Shown here: one piece after another, positions 24,093 through 32,284 of the stretch
Position numbering within the stretch: the stretch's first letter is position 1
Layout: each line of letters opens with the position of its first letter
Notes under the pieces: model-generated
What the model saw: the letters and a program-made list of their open reading frames with translations, nothing else
What the model was told of the DNA's origin: nothing
Database searches by the model: none
Program-made: the position numbers and the translations under genes
Assembly (NCBI RefSeq): GCF_001676875.1
Contig: NZ_JYKA01000005.1
Coordinates: 1 to 64,000 of the forward strand
Direction of reading: 5' to 3'
Source of the DNA: Chromobacterium subtsugae
Lineage (GTDB): Bacteria; Pseudomonadota; Gammaproteobacteria; Burkholderiales; Chromobacteriaceae
DNA: 64,000 nt

Positions 24093-24530
24093 TCAGGGCG
24101 CGTCGCCCAGATTGGCGCAGACGCGTTGCAGCAAGCTGGCCAGAACCGCTTCTTCTTCGCGGCTGAAGCCCGCCAGCGCCCTGGCGTTGCCGGCCGCCAT
24201 CGCAGGAATCGCCTGCGCCAGGCGTTCCCGTCCCAGCGCGGTGGCTTCCACGATTTGCGCGCGTTTGCCGGCGGCGGAGGGGCGGCGCAGGATCAGCTGG
24301 TCGCGCTCCAGCCTGGCCAGCGTCTGCGCCATCGATGGCTGCTCCACCTGCAGCAGGCGGGCCAGTTCCGCCTGGGTGGCGGCTTCGCCGTTTTTCAGCG
24401 CCGTCAGCACCGGCAGGCTGGCCATGCCCAGGCCCAGCGGCCGCAGTTGCGCCTCTGCATGGCGCGTCAGCGCATGCGCAGCACGCTTGATCAGCCAGGA
24501 GGGGACGGTGCGCAATTCGGTCTTCAGCAT
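24093..24530 (-). CDS. MarR family transcriptional regulator
   Basis: 145 residues, winged helix. Helices LPVLTALKNGEAATQAELARLLQVEQPSMAQTLARLERDQLI make up the DNA-reading unit and RRPSAAGKRAQIVEATALGRERL the wing. MarR proteins are usually repressors released by phenolic or other small ligands. It is divergent from a Tet(X)-like monooxygenase gene, with two identical palindromes in the shared region, so it very likely regulates that gene and itself. Confidence 0.92.
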   Translation of the reverse strand: MLKTELRTVPSWLIKRAAHALTRHAEAQLRPLGLGMASLPVLTALKNGEAATQAELARLLQVEQPSMAQTLARLERDQLILRRPSAAGKRAQIVEATALGRERLAQAIPAMAAGNARALAGFSREEEAVLASLLQRVCANLGDAP

Positions 24531-24550
24531 GGGAGGATTTCGGCTATTTG

Positions 24551-24587
24551 CATAGGTGCCTATTATATGTAAGCATAGGTGCCTATG
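24551..24587. promoter_or_regulatory. Duplicated ATAGGTGCCTAT operators of the MarR/monooxygenase pair
   Basis: ATAGGTGCCTAT occurs at 24552-24563 and 24575-24586. Each copy has ATAGG/CCTAT arms and the two are spaced 23 bp start to start. They sit between the divergent starts at 24530 and 24612, overlapping TATTAT-type -10 sequence. These are almost certainly the MarR binding sites, though binding is inferred. Confidence 0.8.
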
Positions 24588-24611
24588 TAAATAATCGTCT
24601 GGAGATTCGTC

Positions 24612-25706
24612 ATGCCGCTTCCTTCTGGCGTCGCCATTGTCGGCGCGGGGCCCGCCGGCCTGTTGCTGGCCCGCGGCTTGCTTCTGCGCGGCATTCCGTT
24701 CACCTTGTTCGATCGCGACGCCTCGGCGGCCAGCCGGCCGCAGGGCGGCATGTTGGACCTGCACCCGGACACCGGCCAGCAGGCGTTGCGCAGCGTCGGC
24801 CTGTTCGAATCCTTCCTGCGGATCGCCCGCTATGAAGACCAGGGCATGCGGGTGTTCGACCGGGATGGCCGTCTGTTGATGGAAAAGGGCGCGGAGGGCG
24901 GCGACTGCCCTGAAGTGGACCGGGGACCGCTGCGCGACATGCTGCTGGATGCGTTGCCGGCTGGCTGCGTCCGTTGGGGCCATGCCTTGCGCGAAGCGGA
25001 GGCGCTGCCGGGCGGCGGCTTCGAGCTGCGCTTCGGCAACGGCGCGGCGCGCCGTTTTGACTTCGTGGTCGGCGCCGACGGCGCCTGGTCGCGGGTGCGG
25101 CCCTTATTGTCCCGCGCCGAGCCGATCTACGCAGGCTTGGTGTACCACGAACTGTCCATCTCCGACATCGACGCGGCGCATCCCGAGCTGTCCGCCTTGG
25201 TCGGCCGCGGCACGCTGGTGGCCAAGGGCGGCGGCAAGACGCTGTTCGCGCAGCGCAACGCCAACGCGCAAGTGCGGGTCTACGCGGTTTTGCGCCAGGC
25301 GCTGGCGGCGGACGGCCGGCGCGCCGCGCCGGCAAGCAAGGCGGAGTTGCTGGCGGCGTTCGCTGATTGGGATAGCAGCCTGCGGCGCTTGATCCAGGCG
25401 GCAGACGAGCCGGCGCGGCCGTGGCCCATCCATGCGCTGCCGGTGGGTCATCGCTGGAAGGGGCGCGACGACGTCACGCTGATAGGCGATGCCGCCCATT
25501 TGATGGCGCCGGCCGGCGAGGGCGCGAACCTGGCCTTGCGGGACGCTTGCGACCTGGCCGCCGCGCTGGGGCGCGACGATTGGCGCGCGGCGTTGCGCAG
25601 CCATGAGGCGCGGATGTTCGCGCGGGCGGAGCTTGCCGCGGCGCGCGCGCAGCGGATGCTGGCCGAGGGCGCGGCGGGCGATGGGCGGTTGCGCGAGGTG
25701 TCCTGA
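24612..25706 (+). CDS. FAD-dependent monooxygenase, Tet(X)-like
   Basis: 364 residues. The Rossmann start VAIVGAGPAGLLLARGL binds FAD. GGMLDLHPDTGQQAL is the substrate-loop motif of Tet(X)-type enzymes, and the second FAD motif is GDAAHLMAPAGEGANLALRDA. Group A flavin monooxygenases hydroxylate aromatic or polyketide substrates; Tet(X) inactivates tetracyclines. Whether this one acts on tetracyclines cannot be told from sequence alone. It is controlled by the divergent MarR-type gene. Confidence 0.88.
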   Translation: MPLPSGVAIVGAGPAGLLLARGLLLRGIPFTLFDRDASAASRPQGGMLDLHPDTGQQALRSVGLFESFLRIARYEDQGMRVFDRDGRLLMEKGAEGGDCPEVDRGPLRDMLLDALPAGCVRWGHALREAEALPGGGFELRFGNGAARRFDFVVGADGAWSRVRPLLSRAEPIYAGLVYHELSISDIDAAHPELSALVGRGTLVAKGGGKTLFAQRNANAQVRVYAVLRQALAADGRRAAPASKAELLAAFADWDSSLRRLIQAADEPARPWPIHALPVGHRWKGRDDVTLIGDAAHLMAPAGEGANLALRDACDLAAALGRDDWRAALRSHEARMFARAELAAARAQRMLAEGAAGDGRLREVS

Positions 25707-25717
25707 CGCCGCGCCGG

Positions 25718-26470
25718 CTATTCGCCGTTCATGATCTTGGCCAGACTGGCCGGCGACGGCGCGCCTTGGGCCTTGCGCAGCGCGCCTGTTGCGTCGAGGT
25801 AGAAAATGGCGGGGGTGGAGAAGGCGCCGAAGCGCTCCATCAATTGGTGATTGGCGGCCAGTTTGTCGGCGGCGGCGCGCGGCGGGCGGGCCAGCGGCTG
25901 GATGCCGCCGCCGGGCTGCCGCTCGTGGCGCGCGAGCGCCGCCTCCGGGTCGGCGTCGGCCAGCAGCGCCATCGCCTTGCCGGGGCTGTCGGCTTCCAGG
26001 ATGCCCACCAGGATGTGGCGCAGCTGCACCTTGCCGGCGTCCACCCAAGGGCGGGCGTCGCGCCAGAACTGGCTGCAATAGGGGCAGTTCGGGTCGGTGA
26101 AGACGTAGACCGCGCGCGGCGCTTTGGCGTCGCCGTCCGCTATCCAGGCGCTGTTTTCCAGTTGCCGCAGCATCGCCGCGCCAAACTGCCGGTCCAGCCC
26201 GGCCTGGTTCCATTTGTCGCCGCGCGCGTCGGTGATGGCGCCGGCGATGGCGTGTTGGCCGTCCGGGGTCAGATAGACGGTTTGCGGCCGGCTCAGGTAG
26301 AGCGCGGCATAGCCGGTGAGGCCGCCGGGCGCTTCGAAACTGTCCAGAATCTCGTAGCCTTGTTGCGCCAGCGCCTGGATGGGCGCCGGCAGCGAAGCGG
26401 CGGGGGCTGCCTGCAGGCCGCAGGGCAGGGCCAGCAGCCATGGCAGGCAGCGTTTGCCCAGTGAATTCAT
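25718..26470 (-). CDS. dsbG: Thiol:disulfide interchange protein DsbG
   Basis: 250 residues with a signal peptide (cleavage near LQAAPA). After an N-terminal dimerisation domain comes a thioredoxin fold with the active site CPYC at 129-132 (FTDPNCPYCSQFW) and a cis-Pro loop (FSTPAIFY). DsbG is a periplasmic disulfide reductase/isomerase that protects single cysteines from sulfenic acid; it is kept reduced by DsbD, encoded at 40.1-41.9 kb. CPYC and sequence layout favour DsbG over DsbC. Confidence 0.9.
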   Translation of the reverse strand: MNSLGKRCLPWLLALPCGLQAAPAASLPAPIQALAQQGYEILDSFEAPGGLTGYAALYLSRPQTVYLTPDGQHAIAGAITDARGDKWNQAGLDRQFGAAMLRQLENSAWIADGDAKAPRAVYVFTDPNCPYCSQFWRDARPWVDAGKVQLRHILVGILEADSPGKAMALLADADPEAALARHERQPGGGIQPLARPPRAAADKLAANHQLMERFGAFSTPAIFYLDATGALRKAQGAPSPASLAKIMNGE

Positions 26471-26649
26471 CAGTTGCCTCTTGTTGCCGCGCGCGCTGCG
26501 GCACTTTGCCGTCGTCAGCGCTGGGGTTGGCGATCGCGCAAGCGCCGAGGTGGATGGGCTTCGGCCCAGCCTTCGCGGCGCGGGATCCAGATGGACAGCG
26601 TTTGCGGGCTTATGTTCCGGCGGCTTGGCGCCGAAAGGGACGCGCTTGG

Positions 26650-27516
26650 CTAGCGCGCGGCATCTGGCCGGCGGCAGGCGTCGGGCAGGGCGGCATCCGG
26701 CAGGGTGCTGCTGCAAACCCAGCGGATTCGGCCCTGGGCATCCGGCACCGGGGCGAGCACCAAGGTGTTGACCTTGTTTCTCGGCAGCGACATAGATAGG
26801 GTGAGCGCGCCGCTTTGCTTGTCGTATGCTGCCGCGCGCACGGATTCGGGTTGCGCGCCGGCCGTGTAGCCGCTGTCCGCCAGGGTTGAGGGCAAGGCGC
26901 GGCGCTGGCTGTAATACCGGCCTATCGCTTCCTGATAGCCCTGGTTGGCGCTCAGCGCGTCGGCAACCTGGGCGCGGATGGCGTAGTTCTGATAAGCGGG
27001 GATGGCGGTTGCGGCAAGCAGGCCCGCGCCAAACAACGCGGCCATGACGATGGCGATGGCTGGCGCGATCCGGCTGACTCCGCCGCTTTTCGCCAGCCAC
27101 GCCAGGCGAGCGTCCAGATTCGGCCCGGCCTTTTGCGCGCTGAGGCGTATCTTGGCTTGGCAACGCCGGTAGTAAAAGGCGTCTGCGCAGAGCGGCGGCA
27201 ACAGCAGCATGCCTGCCATGAAGGCTAGATACAGCAGGGAAAGGAAGCCGCTGGCCTTGGCGCCCGCCAGCGCGGACAGCAGGCCAATCGCCAGCAGGAA
27301 GAGTCCGGGCAGCAGATAGTAGATCAGCGCGGGCAGCCACTGCTTGCGGTACAGCAGCCAGAAGAAGGTGATGAACAGATTGGGCCAATGCCAGCCGGCC
27401 CCAGGCTTGCCTTGGCTATCGAATCGCAGAAAACGCGCCAGGTAATATTCCTGCCGCTGGGGGCCGATGGCGGCGCGGTACAGCTGCTCGCGTTCGGCTT
27501 CGTTGAAGTTTTGCAT
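26650..27516 (-). CDS. DUF2628 membrane protein fused to a pilin-like domain
   Basis: 288 residues. Residues about 10-120 form a DUF2628 domain (YYLARFLRFD, WPNLFITFFWLLYRKQW, two membrane segments, FYYRRCQAKI). From about 150 a third membrane helix leads straight into AIPAYQNYAIRAQVADAL, the classic start of a type IV pilin stalk. A globular part follows, ending with two Cys (WVCSSTLPDAALPDAC), like the pilin disulfide loop. There is no prepilin cleavage site, so it cannot be a normal pilin. Role unknown. It is 23 bp downstream of tdk. Confidence 0.82.
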   Translation of the reverse strand: MQNFNEAEREQLYRAAIGPQRQEYYLARFLRFDSQGKPGAGWHWPNLFITFFWLLYRKQWLPALIYYLLPGLFLLAIGLLSALAGAKASGFLSLLYLAFMAGMLLLPPLCADAFYYRRCQAKIRLSAQKAGPNLDARLAWLAKSGGVSRIAPAIAIVMAALFGAGLLAATAIPAYQNYAIRAQVADALSANQGYQEAIGRYYSQRRALPSTLADSGYTAGAQPESVRAAAYDKQSGALTLSMSLPRNKVNTLVLAPVPDAQGRIRWVCSSTLPDAALPDACRRPDAAR

Positions 27517-27539
27517 GGGCGTTCTCAGGCGGCTTGGCG

Positions 27540-28094
27540 TCAGGCTTTGTGGAAGCAGCGGCCGCACACGGCGCGGTAGCGCGCTTCGCCGCCGATTTCC
27601 ACTTGCGGGCCTTCCTTCACCCGTTGGCCCGCGCCGTCGATGCGGATATGCATCGTCGCCTTGCGGCCGCAATGGCAGATGGTCTTGATCTCCTCCACGT
27701 CGTCGGCCAGAGACAGCAGCCAGGCGGAACCGGGAAAGGGGTGTCCCTGGAAGTCGGTGCGCAGCCCGAAGCAAATCACCGGAATGTTGCGGGAGTGGGC
27801 GAGCCGGTGCAGCTGCTGCGCCTGCTCGGGCGTCATGAATTGCGCTTCGTCGATCAGCACGCAGGCGGTGTCGCCGTAATCGTGGGCCAGGAAATCGAAA
27901 CCGGCGTCGAAAGTGTTGGACTCGCGCTGGATGTTCAGCCGCGAGGTGATCATGCCCACGCCGTAGCGGTCGTCGATGGCGCTGGTGTACAGCGCCACTT
28001 TCTTGTCCATCGACTCGTAATTGTTGGCGATTTGCAGCAGCTGGGTGCTTTTGCCGCTGTTCATCGCGGCGTAGCGAAAGAATAGTTTGGCCAT
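27540..28094 (-). CDS. tdk: Thymidine kinase
   Basis: 184 residues, type II (bacterial) thymidine kinase. Walker A is AAMNSGKSTQLL (about 9-20), Walker B-like VLIDEAQFM follows, and the lid with zinc cysteines is CHCGRKATMHIR and CGRCF. It phosphorylates thymidine to dTMP in nucleoside salvage, which may link to the nucleoside importer at 32-37 kb. The inner ATG at 28094 gives the usual MAKLFFRYAAMNSGKST start. Confidence 0.95.
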   Translation of the reverse strand: MAKLFFRYAAMNSGKSTQLLQIANNYESMDKKVALYTSAIDDRYGVGMITSRLNIQRESNTFDAGFDFLAHDYGDTACVLIDEAQFMTPEQAQQLHRLAHSRNIPVICFGLRTDFQGHPFPGSAWLLSLADDVEEIKTICHCGRKATMHIRIDGAGQRVKEGPQVEIGGEARYRAVCGRCFHKA

Positions 28095-28349
28095 GCGGGG
28101 TGCGGAAACGGGTGCCGGGGCGCGCAGCATACCATGACGGACCCGGCTTGTGAGGCCCGGCAAAGTGGCGGGCGGACGCGTTTTTGCTTCCCGCTCCACA
28201 TTTGTTGATGAGTTTTCGCTTCCGCGCGGTTCATCTGCAATGGAAAGACCGCAATATGACTCGGCAAAACTTCACGCTTGCCGCGCCGCATCTTGCGGTC
28301 AATGCGTATTTTTCAATTGGGCGTTTACGGAACAAGGGGGTTATCGATC

Positions 28350-29378
28350 GTGTCAGCCATCTTGAGTCGAGTTTGCTTCATTGGATGGATCGCCTGCTTT
28401 GTCGGGAGCGGCGCTGCCCGCGCCTCCGCCATCACGGTAAGCGCCGCGCCGGTTTCGAGCTTGGCCGATGGCCGCGCCGGCGCCTTCGCGTTCGAATCGG
28501 TCACGCCGGGGCAGATCATCGATTTCGTCAAGCGCGCGCCAGCGGACAAGGCGGTGGTGACCGGCATGCTGTCATTGCCGCGGCAGGCGCAAGGCCCGGT
28601 TCCCGCCGTCGTGATCCTCCATGGCAGCCTCGGCATCAATCCGGGGGAGTGGATGTGGGCCAAGCGGATGAACGAGCTGGGCTACGCCAGCTTCGTCGTC
28701 GACAGCTTCTCCGGACGGCATATCGCGGAGACGGAAAAAGACCAGACGCGGCTGTCGATGGCGGCGGATATCGCGGACGGCTATGCCGCTTTGCGCCTGC
28801 TGGCCACGCATCCGGCGATCGACCCCAAGCGCATCGCCGTGATGGGATTTTCGCGCGGCGGCGTCGCCGCGCTTTATTCGTCGTTGGAGCCATTCCGAAA
28901 GGGCGTCATCGATGACGATGTGCGCTTCGCCGCGCATGTCGCGTTCTACCCCAGCTGCGGCATCCACTATGCGGCGAATCATCTGGATGGCGCGCCTGTC
29001 CTGATGCTGCTTGGCGGCAAGGACGACTACACGCCCGCCGCGCCTTGCCTCGACTATGCCGATGCTTTGAAGGCCAAGGGCGCGCAGGTGACGGTGAAAG
29101 TGTATCCCGACGCCTACCATGCCTTCGACCGGTTCACGCCGCTGCGCGCCGTTTCTAGCGCGACCAGCGCCAGGTTGTGCCATGGCGAATATGACCTGGA
29201 TTCGGGCCGGTTCACCATGGCCGGCAGCGCTGGCGTCGTGTCTGGAGGCGAGGCGAAGATCGCTGCGCAGGCATGCCTGAGCCGGGGCGTCACCATAGGC
29301 GGAGACCCCGTCGGGCGCGAGCAATCGCCGGCGCTGGTCGCCGACTTTCTGAAGTCGGTGTTCGCGAAGGATAGATAG
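28350..29378 (+). CDS. Exported dienelactone hydrolase family protein (GTG start)
   Basis: 342 residues from GTG at 28350, which is preceded by AAGGGGG with nine bases spacing and opens directly into a signal peptide (VCFIGWIACFVGSGAARASA). An earlier ATG at 28278 would put a non-signal stretch in front. The alpha/beta hydrolase triad is Ser in GFSRGGVAAL, Asp in GGKDDYTP and His in DAYHAFDR. Family members cleave lactones or esters; the usual nucleophile of dienelactone hydrolase is Cys, so an esterase role is likely. Substrate unknown. Confidence 0.83.
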   Translation: MSAILSRVCFIGWIACFVGSGAARASAITVSAAPVSSLADGRAGAFAFESVTPGQIIDFVKRAPADKAVVTGMLSLPRQAQGPVPAVVILHGSLGINPGEWMWAKRMNELGYASFVVDSFSGRHIAETEKDQTRLSMAADIADGYAALRLLATHPAIDPKRIAVMGFSRGGVAALYSSLEPFRKGVIDDDVRFAAHVAFYPSCGIHYAANHLDGAPVLMLLGGKDDYTPAAPCLDYADALKAKGAQVTVKVYPDAYHAFDRFTPLRAVSSATSARLCHGEYDLDSGRFTMAGSAGVVSGGEAKIAAQACLSRGVTIGGDPVGREQSPALVADFLKSVFAKDR

Positions 29379-29383
29379 GAGAG

Positions 29384-29425
29384 GGCGGGCGGCCGCACGG
29401 GCTCGCCCGCCGCTTGCGTGTTTTT
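29384..29425 (+). terminator. Terminator after the dienelactone hydrolase gene
   Basis: GGCGGGCG (29384-29391) pairs with CGCCCGCC (29404-29411), followed by GCTTGCGTGTTTTT. The T tract is somewhat distant from the stem, so strength is uncertain. The next gene is convergent. Confidence 0.5.
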
Positions 29426-29451
29426 CCCTGTTCGACTTGGCGAGTGCGGCC

Positions 29452-30141
29452 TTAGAAGAAGCTGGCGATCTCCTCCAGCGGTTTCTTGCCGATATTGGGG
29501 ACCATGCAATCGTCCGCCGGGTAGCCGGCCACCAGCAGGATGTAGGGCTTTTCGTGGGCGGGGCGGTCCAGCAACTGATTGAGGAAGTTCATCGGACTGG
29601 GCGTGTGGGTGAGGGTGGCCAGGCCAGCGTGGTGCAGGGCGGCGATCAGGAAGCCGGCGGCAATGGAAACGGACTCCGGCACGTAGTAGTTCTTGATCTC
29701 GCTGCCGTCCTCCAGCACGGTTTTCTTCTGGCCGAAGATGGCGATCAGGTATGGCGCGGTTTCCAGAAAAGGTTTGTCTGAATCCGTGCCCAGCGGCGCC
29801 AGAGCGTCCTTCCATTCCTGCGGCGCGCGGTGTGTATAAAATTCGCGCTCCTCGGCTTCGGCCCCTTCGCGTATCTGCCGTTTCCGTTCCGGGTCGCTGA
29901 CGACGGCGAAATGCCAGGGCTGGTGATTGGCGCCGGAGGGCGCGGTGCCGGCGGCGCGCAGCGCGTTTTCTATCACTTCGCGCGGCACGGGCTGGCTGGT
30001 GAATTCGCGCACGGTCTTGCGGCGGCGGATGTCGGCGTAGAAGGCGCGGGAGCGCTCCACCATTTCCGTTTCCGGGTAGCGCTGAAAGGTGGAGAGCGGG
30101 ATGAAGGCCGGTTGGCCCTGGTTGAACGGCAGTTTGCTCAT
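29452..30141 (-). CDS. Nitroreductase family protein
   Basis: 229 residues. FMN-binding motifs: [47 protein letters not shown] (about 40-85) and [28 protein letters not shown]. The PSGANHQPW form and [11 protein letters not shown] resemble the iodotyrosine-deiodinase-like subgroup. It would reduce nitro or halogenated aromatics with NAD(P)H; the natural substrate is unknown. AAGGAGCCGTC precedes the ATG. A long imperfect hairpin and a palindrome lie upstream. Confidence 0.9.
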   Translation of the reverse strand: MSKLPFNQGQPAFIPLSTFQRYPETEMVERSRAFYADIRRRKTVREFTSQPVPREVIENALRAAGTAPSGANHQPWHFAVVSDPERKRQIREGAEAEEREFYTHRAPQEWKDALAPLGTDSDKPFLETAPYLIAIFGQKKTVLEDGSEIKNYYVPESVSIAAGFLIAALHHAGLATLTHTPSPMNFLNQLLDRPAHEKPYILLVAGYPADDCMVPNIGKKPLEEIASFF

Positions 30142-30240
30142 GACGGCTCCTTTGGGCGGGATTTGCCGGCGGCATGGCCTTCCATGCTGTTGCGGCGCCG
30201 ACGCATGGATGATTTCTCTGCGGCCATGCGATGGAATGGC

Positions 30241-30289
30241 AGCGGCTTTCATTGTAATGCAATCGGCATTATGCATTTGAAAAGCCGCT
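30241..30289. repeat. Imperfect long inverted repeat upstream of the nitroreductase gene
   Basis: AGCGGCTTT (30241-30249) pairs with AAAGCCGCT (30281-30289). Inside, AATGCA (30256-30261) pairs with TGCATT (30272-30277). The structure lies about 100 bp ahead of the start and could act as an operator or leader structure. Confidence 0.5.
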
Positions 30290-30306
30290 TGTCATGTAAT
30301 TTTATT

Positions 30307-30324
30307 TCAAGTAAAGATACTTGA
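30307..30324. promoter_or_regulatory. Palindrome TCAAGTA-N4-TACTTGA
   Basis: Perfect seven-base arms with AAGA between them, in the AT-rich region upstream of the nitroreductase gene. It is probably a regulator binding site, but no regulator gene is next to it. Confidence 0.5.
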
Positions 30325-30377
30325 TATGGAATTATCTCGCCGGGAGGGTGGGGAGGCGCTGGCAGGGCGGTAGGCGC

Positions 30378-30402
30378 AAAAAAAGCGCCCGATTGGGCGC
30401 TT
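30378..30402 (-). terminator. Terminator of the truC-rlmJ unit
   Basis: AAGCGCCC (30383-30390) pairs with GGGCGCTT (30395-30402), loop GATT; seven T follow on the minus strand. It is 19 bp below the rlmJ stop. Confidence 0.9.
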
Positions 30403-30420
30403 GCGGCGTGGCGGAAGGTT

Positions 30421-31269
30421 TTACAGATCGCCGCCGGTTTCCAGGATGAAGCTGGCTTTGGCGTCTTGGCCCAGATGCTGCGCCAGGTAGGGCAGCACTT
30501 CGTTCAGCGTCTTGGGCAGCGTCCATGGCGCATTCAGGATGAACATGCCGCTGCCGTGCATGCCGAAACCGTCGGCGGACGGGCCTTGCACGTGCAATTC
30601 GGCGCGCAGCCAGTTCTTGGCCGGCAGCTTTTTCAGCGCCGGGATCATTTCCTTCATTTCCGCGCGCTGCAGGCAGGGGTACCACACCGCGTAGACGCCG
30701 GTGGCGAAGCGCTTCAGGCCTTCCTTCAGCGCGGTGTTCACGTTCTGGTAATCGCGTTTGTCTTCATAGGGCGGGTCGATCAGCACCAGCGCCCGGCGCG
30801 GCGGCGGCGGCAGGATGGCCTTGATGCCTTCGAAGCCGTTGGCCTGCTGGATCTGCACCCGGCGGCCGCTGCCTTCGAAGTTTTGCTGCAGCAGCTGCGC
30901 GTCGGTGGGGTGTAGCTCGAACAGGCGCAATTTGTCGCTTTCCGGCATCACATCGGCCGCGCACCACGGCGAGCCGGGGTAGAACTTCAGCTCGCCGTCC
31001 GGGTTCATCCGCTTGACCACCTCCACGTAGCCGCGCACGGCTTCGGGCAGGTCATCGCGCTGCCACAGCCGGGCAATGCCGCTTTCGAATTCGGCGTTTT
31101 TGGTGGCGTAGCCTTCCACCAGCGAATAGGCGCCGGCGCCGGCGTGGGTGTCGATATACCAGTAGGGCTTGTCTTTCTGGCCCAGGTAATTCAGCAGTTC
31201 GATCTCGATCAGGTGCTTGAGCACGTCGGCGTGGTTGCCGGCGTGGAAGGCGTGGCGGTAGCTGAGCAT
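30421..31269 (-). CDS. rlmJ: 23S rRNA (adenine(2030)-N6)-methyltransferase RlmJ
   Basis: 282 residues. It starts MLSYRHAFHAGNHADVLKH as in all RlmJ proteins, with the AdoMet region YIDTHAGAGAYSL and the catalytic DPPY (VLIDPPYEDKRDY). It methylates A2030 of 23S rRNA. It is cotranscribed with truC just upstream (12 bp gap), a pair of RNA-modification enzymes. Confidence 0.97.
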   Translation of the reverse strand: MLSYRHAFHAGNHADVLKHLIEIELLNYLGQKDKPYWYIDTHAGAGAYSLVEGYATKNAEFESGIARLWQRDDLPEAVRGYVEVVKRMNPDGELKFYPGSPWCAADVMPESDKLRLFELHPTDAQLLQQNFEGSGRRVQIQQANGFEGIKAILPPPPRRALVLIDPPYEDKRDYQNVNTALKEGLKRFATGVYAVWYPCLQRAEMKEMIPALKKLPAKNWLRAELHVQGPSADGFGMHGSGMFILNAPWTLPKTLNEVLPYLAQHLGQDAKASFILETGGDL

Positions 31270-31281
31270 TATTGTTTTCTT

Positions 31282-32031
31282 TCAGATGGTTAGTTCGATT
31301 CCGGCGGCGCGCGCGGCATCGGCCCAGCCCAGGCGCGTCAGCAGCGCGGAGAAGTTCTCTTCCAGCGGGCAGTCCAGCCGCAGCGGCTGGCCGGTGACGG
31401 GGTGGGTCAGCCGCATTTCCACGCAGGCGAGCAGCATGCGCGCGCAGTCTAGCTGTTCGGCGAACATCCGGTTGTGGCGGCCCTTGCCGTGGGTGGAGTC
31501 GCCGATGATGGGGTGGGCGATGTGCTTCAGATGGCGGCGCAGCTGGTGGCGGCGGCCGGTCAGCGGCGCCAGCTCCACCAGGCTGTAGCGGCTGGTGGGG
31601 TAGCGCTCCACCGCTATCGGCAGCTCGATGCGGGCCAGCGTGCGGTAGTCGGTCTGGGCCGGCTGCGGCGCGGTTTCCACCTTTTCGCCTATCCACTCCA
31701 GATCGTCCGGGCGGCGGCTGAGCGGATGGTCGATATGGCCGGCGTCGTCGGCATGGCCGCGCACCACCGCCAGGTAGCGCTTGGCCACTTGCTGGCGCTC
31801 GAACTGCCAGCTCATTTCGCGGCTGGCGTCCTTGTCCAGCGCGAACAGCAGCACGCCCGAGGTGCCCTTGTCCAGCCGGTGCACCGGGTAGACGCGTTGG
31901 CCTATCTGGTCGCGCAGCAGCTGGATGGCGAAGCGGGTTTCGTTGCGGTCCAGCACGGTGCGGTGCACCAGCAGGCCGGCGGGTTTCTGGATGGCGATCA
32001 GTTGATCGTCCCGATAGAGTATCTGCAGCAT
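31282..32031 (-). CDS. truC: tRNA pseudouridine(65) synthase TruC
   Basis: 249 residues, RluA-family fold. It starts MLQILYRDDQLIAIQKPAGLLVHR, with the catalytic Asp in HRLDKGTSGVL and the conserved GRRHQLRRHL and HPIIGDSTHG blocks. The LVHRTVLDR start and the RHQLRRHLKHIAHPIIGD form are those of TruC rather than RluC/D. It makes pseudouridine 65 in tRNA-Ile and tRNA-Asp. First gene of the truC-rlmJ unit. Confidence 0.93.
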   Translation of the reverse strand: MLQILYRDDQLIAIQKPAGLLVHRTVLDRNETRFAIQLLRDQIGQRVYPVHRLDKGTSGVLLFALDKDASREMSWQFERQQVAKRYLAVVRGHADDAGHIDHPLSRRPDDLEWIGEKVETAPQPAQTDYRTLARIELPIAVERYPTSRYSLVELAPLTGRRHQLRRHLKHIAHPIIGDSTHGKGRHNRMFAEQLDCARMLLACVEMRLTHPVTGQPLRLDCPLEENFSALLTRLGWADAARAAGIELTI

Positions 32032-32249
32032 GGGAATGACGGGTGTGGCCAGGCCGGGATTGTAGGGCTTGCGCGCCGCTTTGGGTATAGCCGGTTTGCT
32101 TTGCGTCCGATCAATTCAAACAAGAATGGCCATGATTTGAAAGCGATGCGAAAACCATCAAGGCCCGCCCCGCCTGGCTTGCGGGCGGATAGGGTCGGCC
32201 GGGGCGGGAAATGATTGCGACACGGTATTTCAAAGTCGAGAGGAAATGG

Positions 32250-32278
32250 TTTACAGCCCGGTTAACGGTCATTACAAT
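32250..32278 (+). promoter_or_regulatory. Sigma-70 promoter of the nucleoside ABC importer
   Basis: TTTACA (32250-32255) and TACAAT (32273-32278) are separated by exactly 17 bp, each one base from consensus. The expected start near 32285 leaves a leader of about 210 nt before the ATG at 32498. Confidence 0.75.
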
Positions 32279-32284
32279 TCGCCG

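Noticed and set aside
28150-28365. Small plus-strand frame with several Cys before the dienelactone hydrolase gene
   Set aside because: No ribosome-binding site, it overlaps the better GTG start of the next gene, and no recognisable motif.
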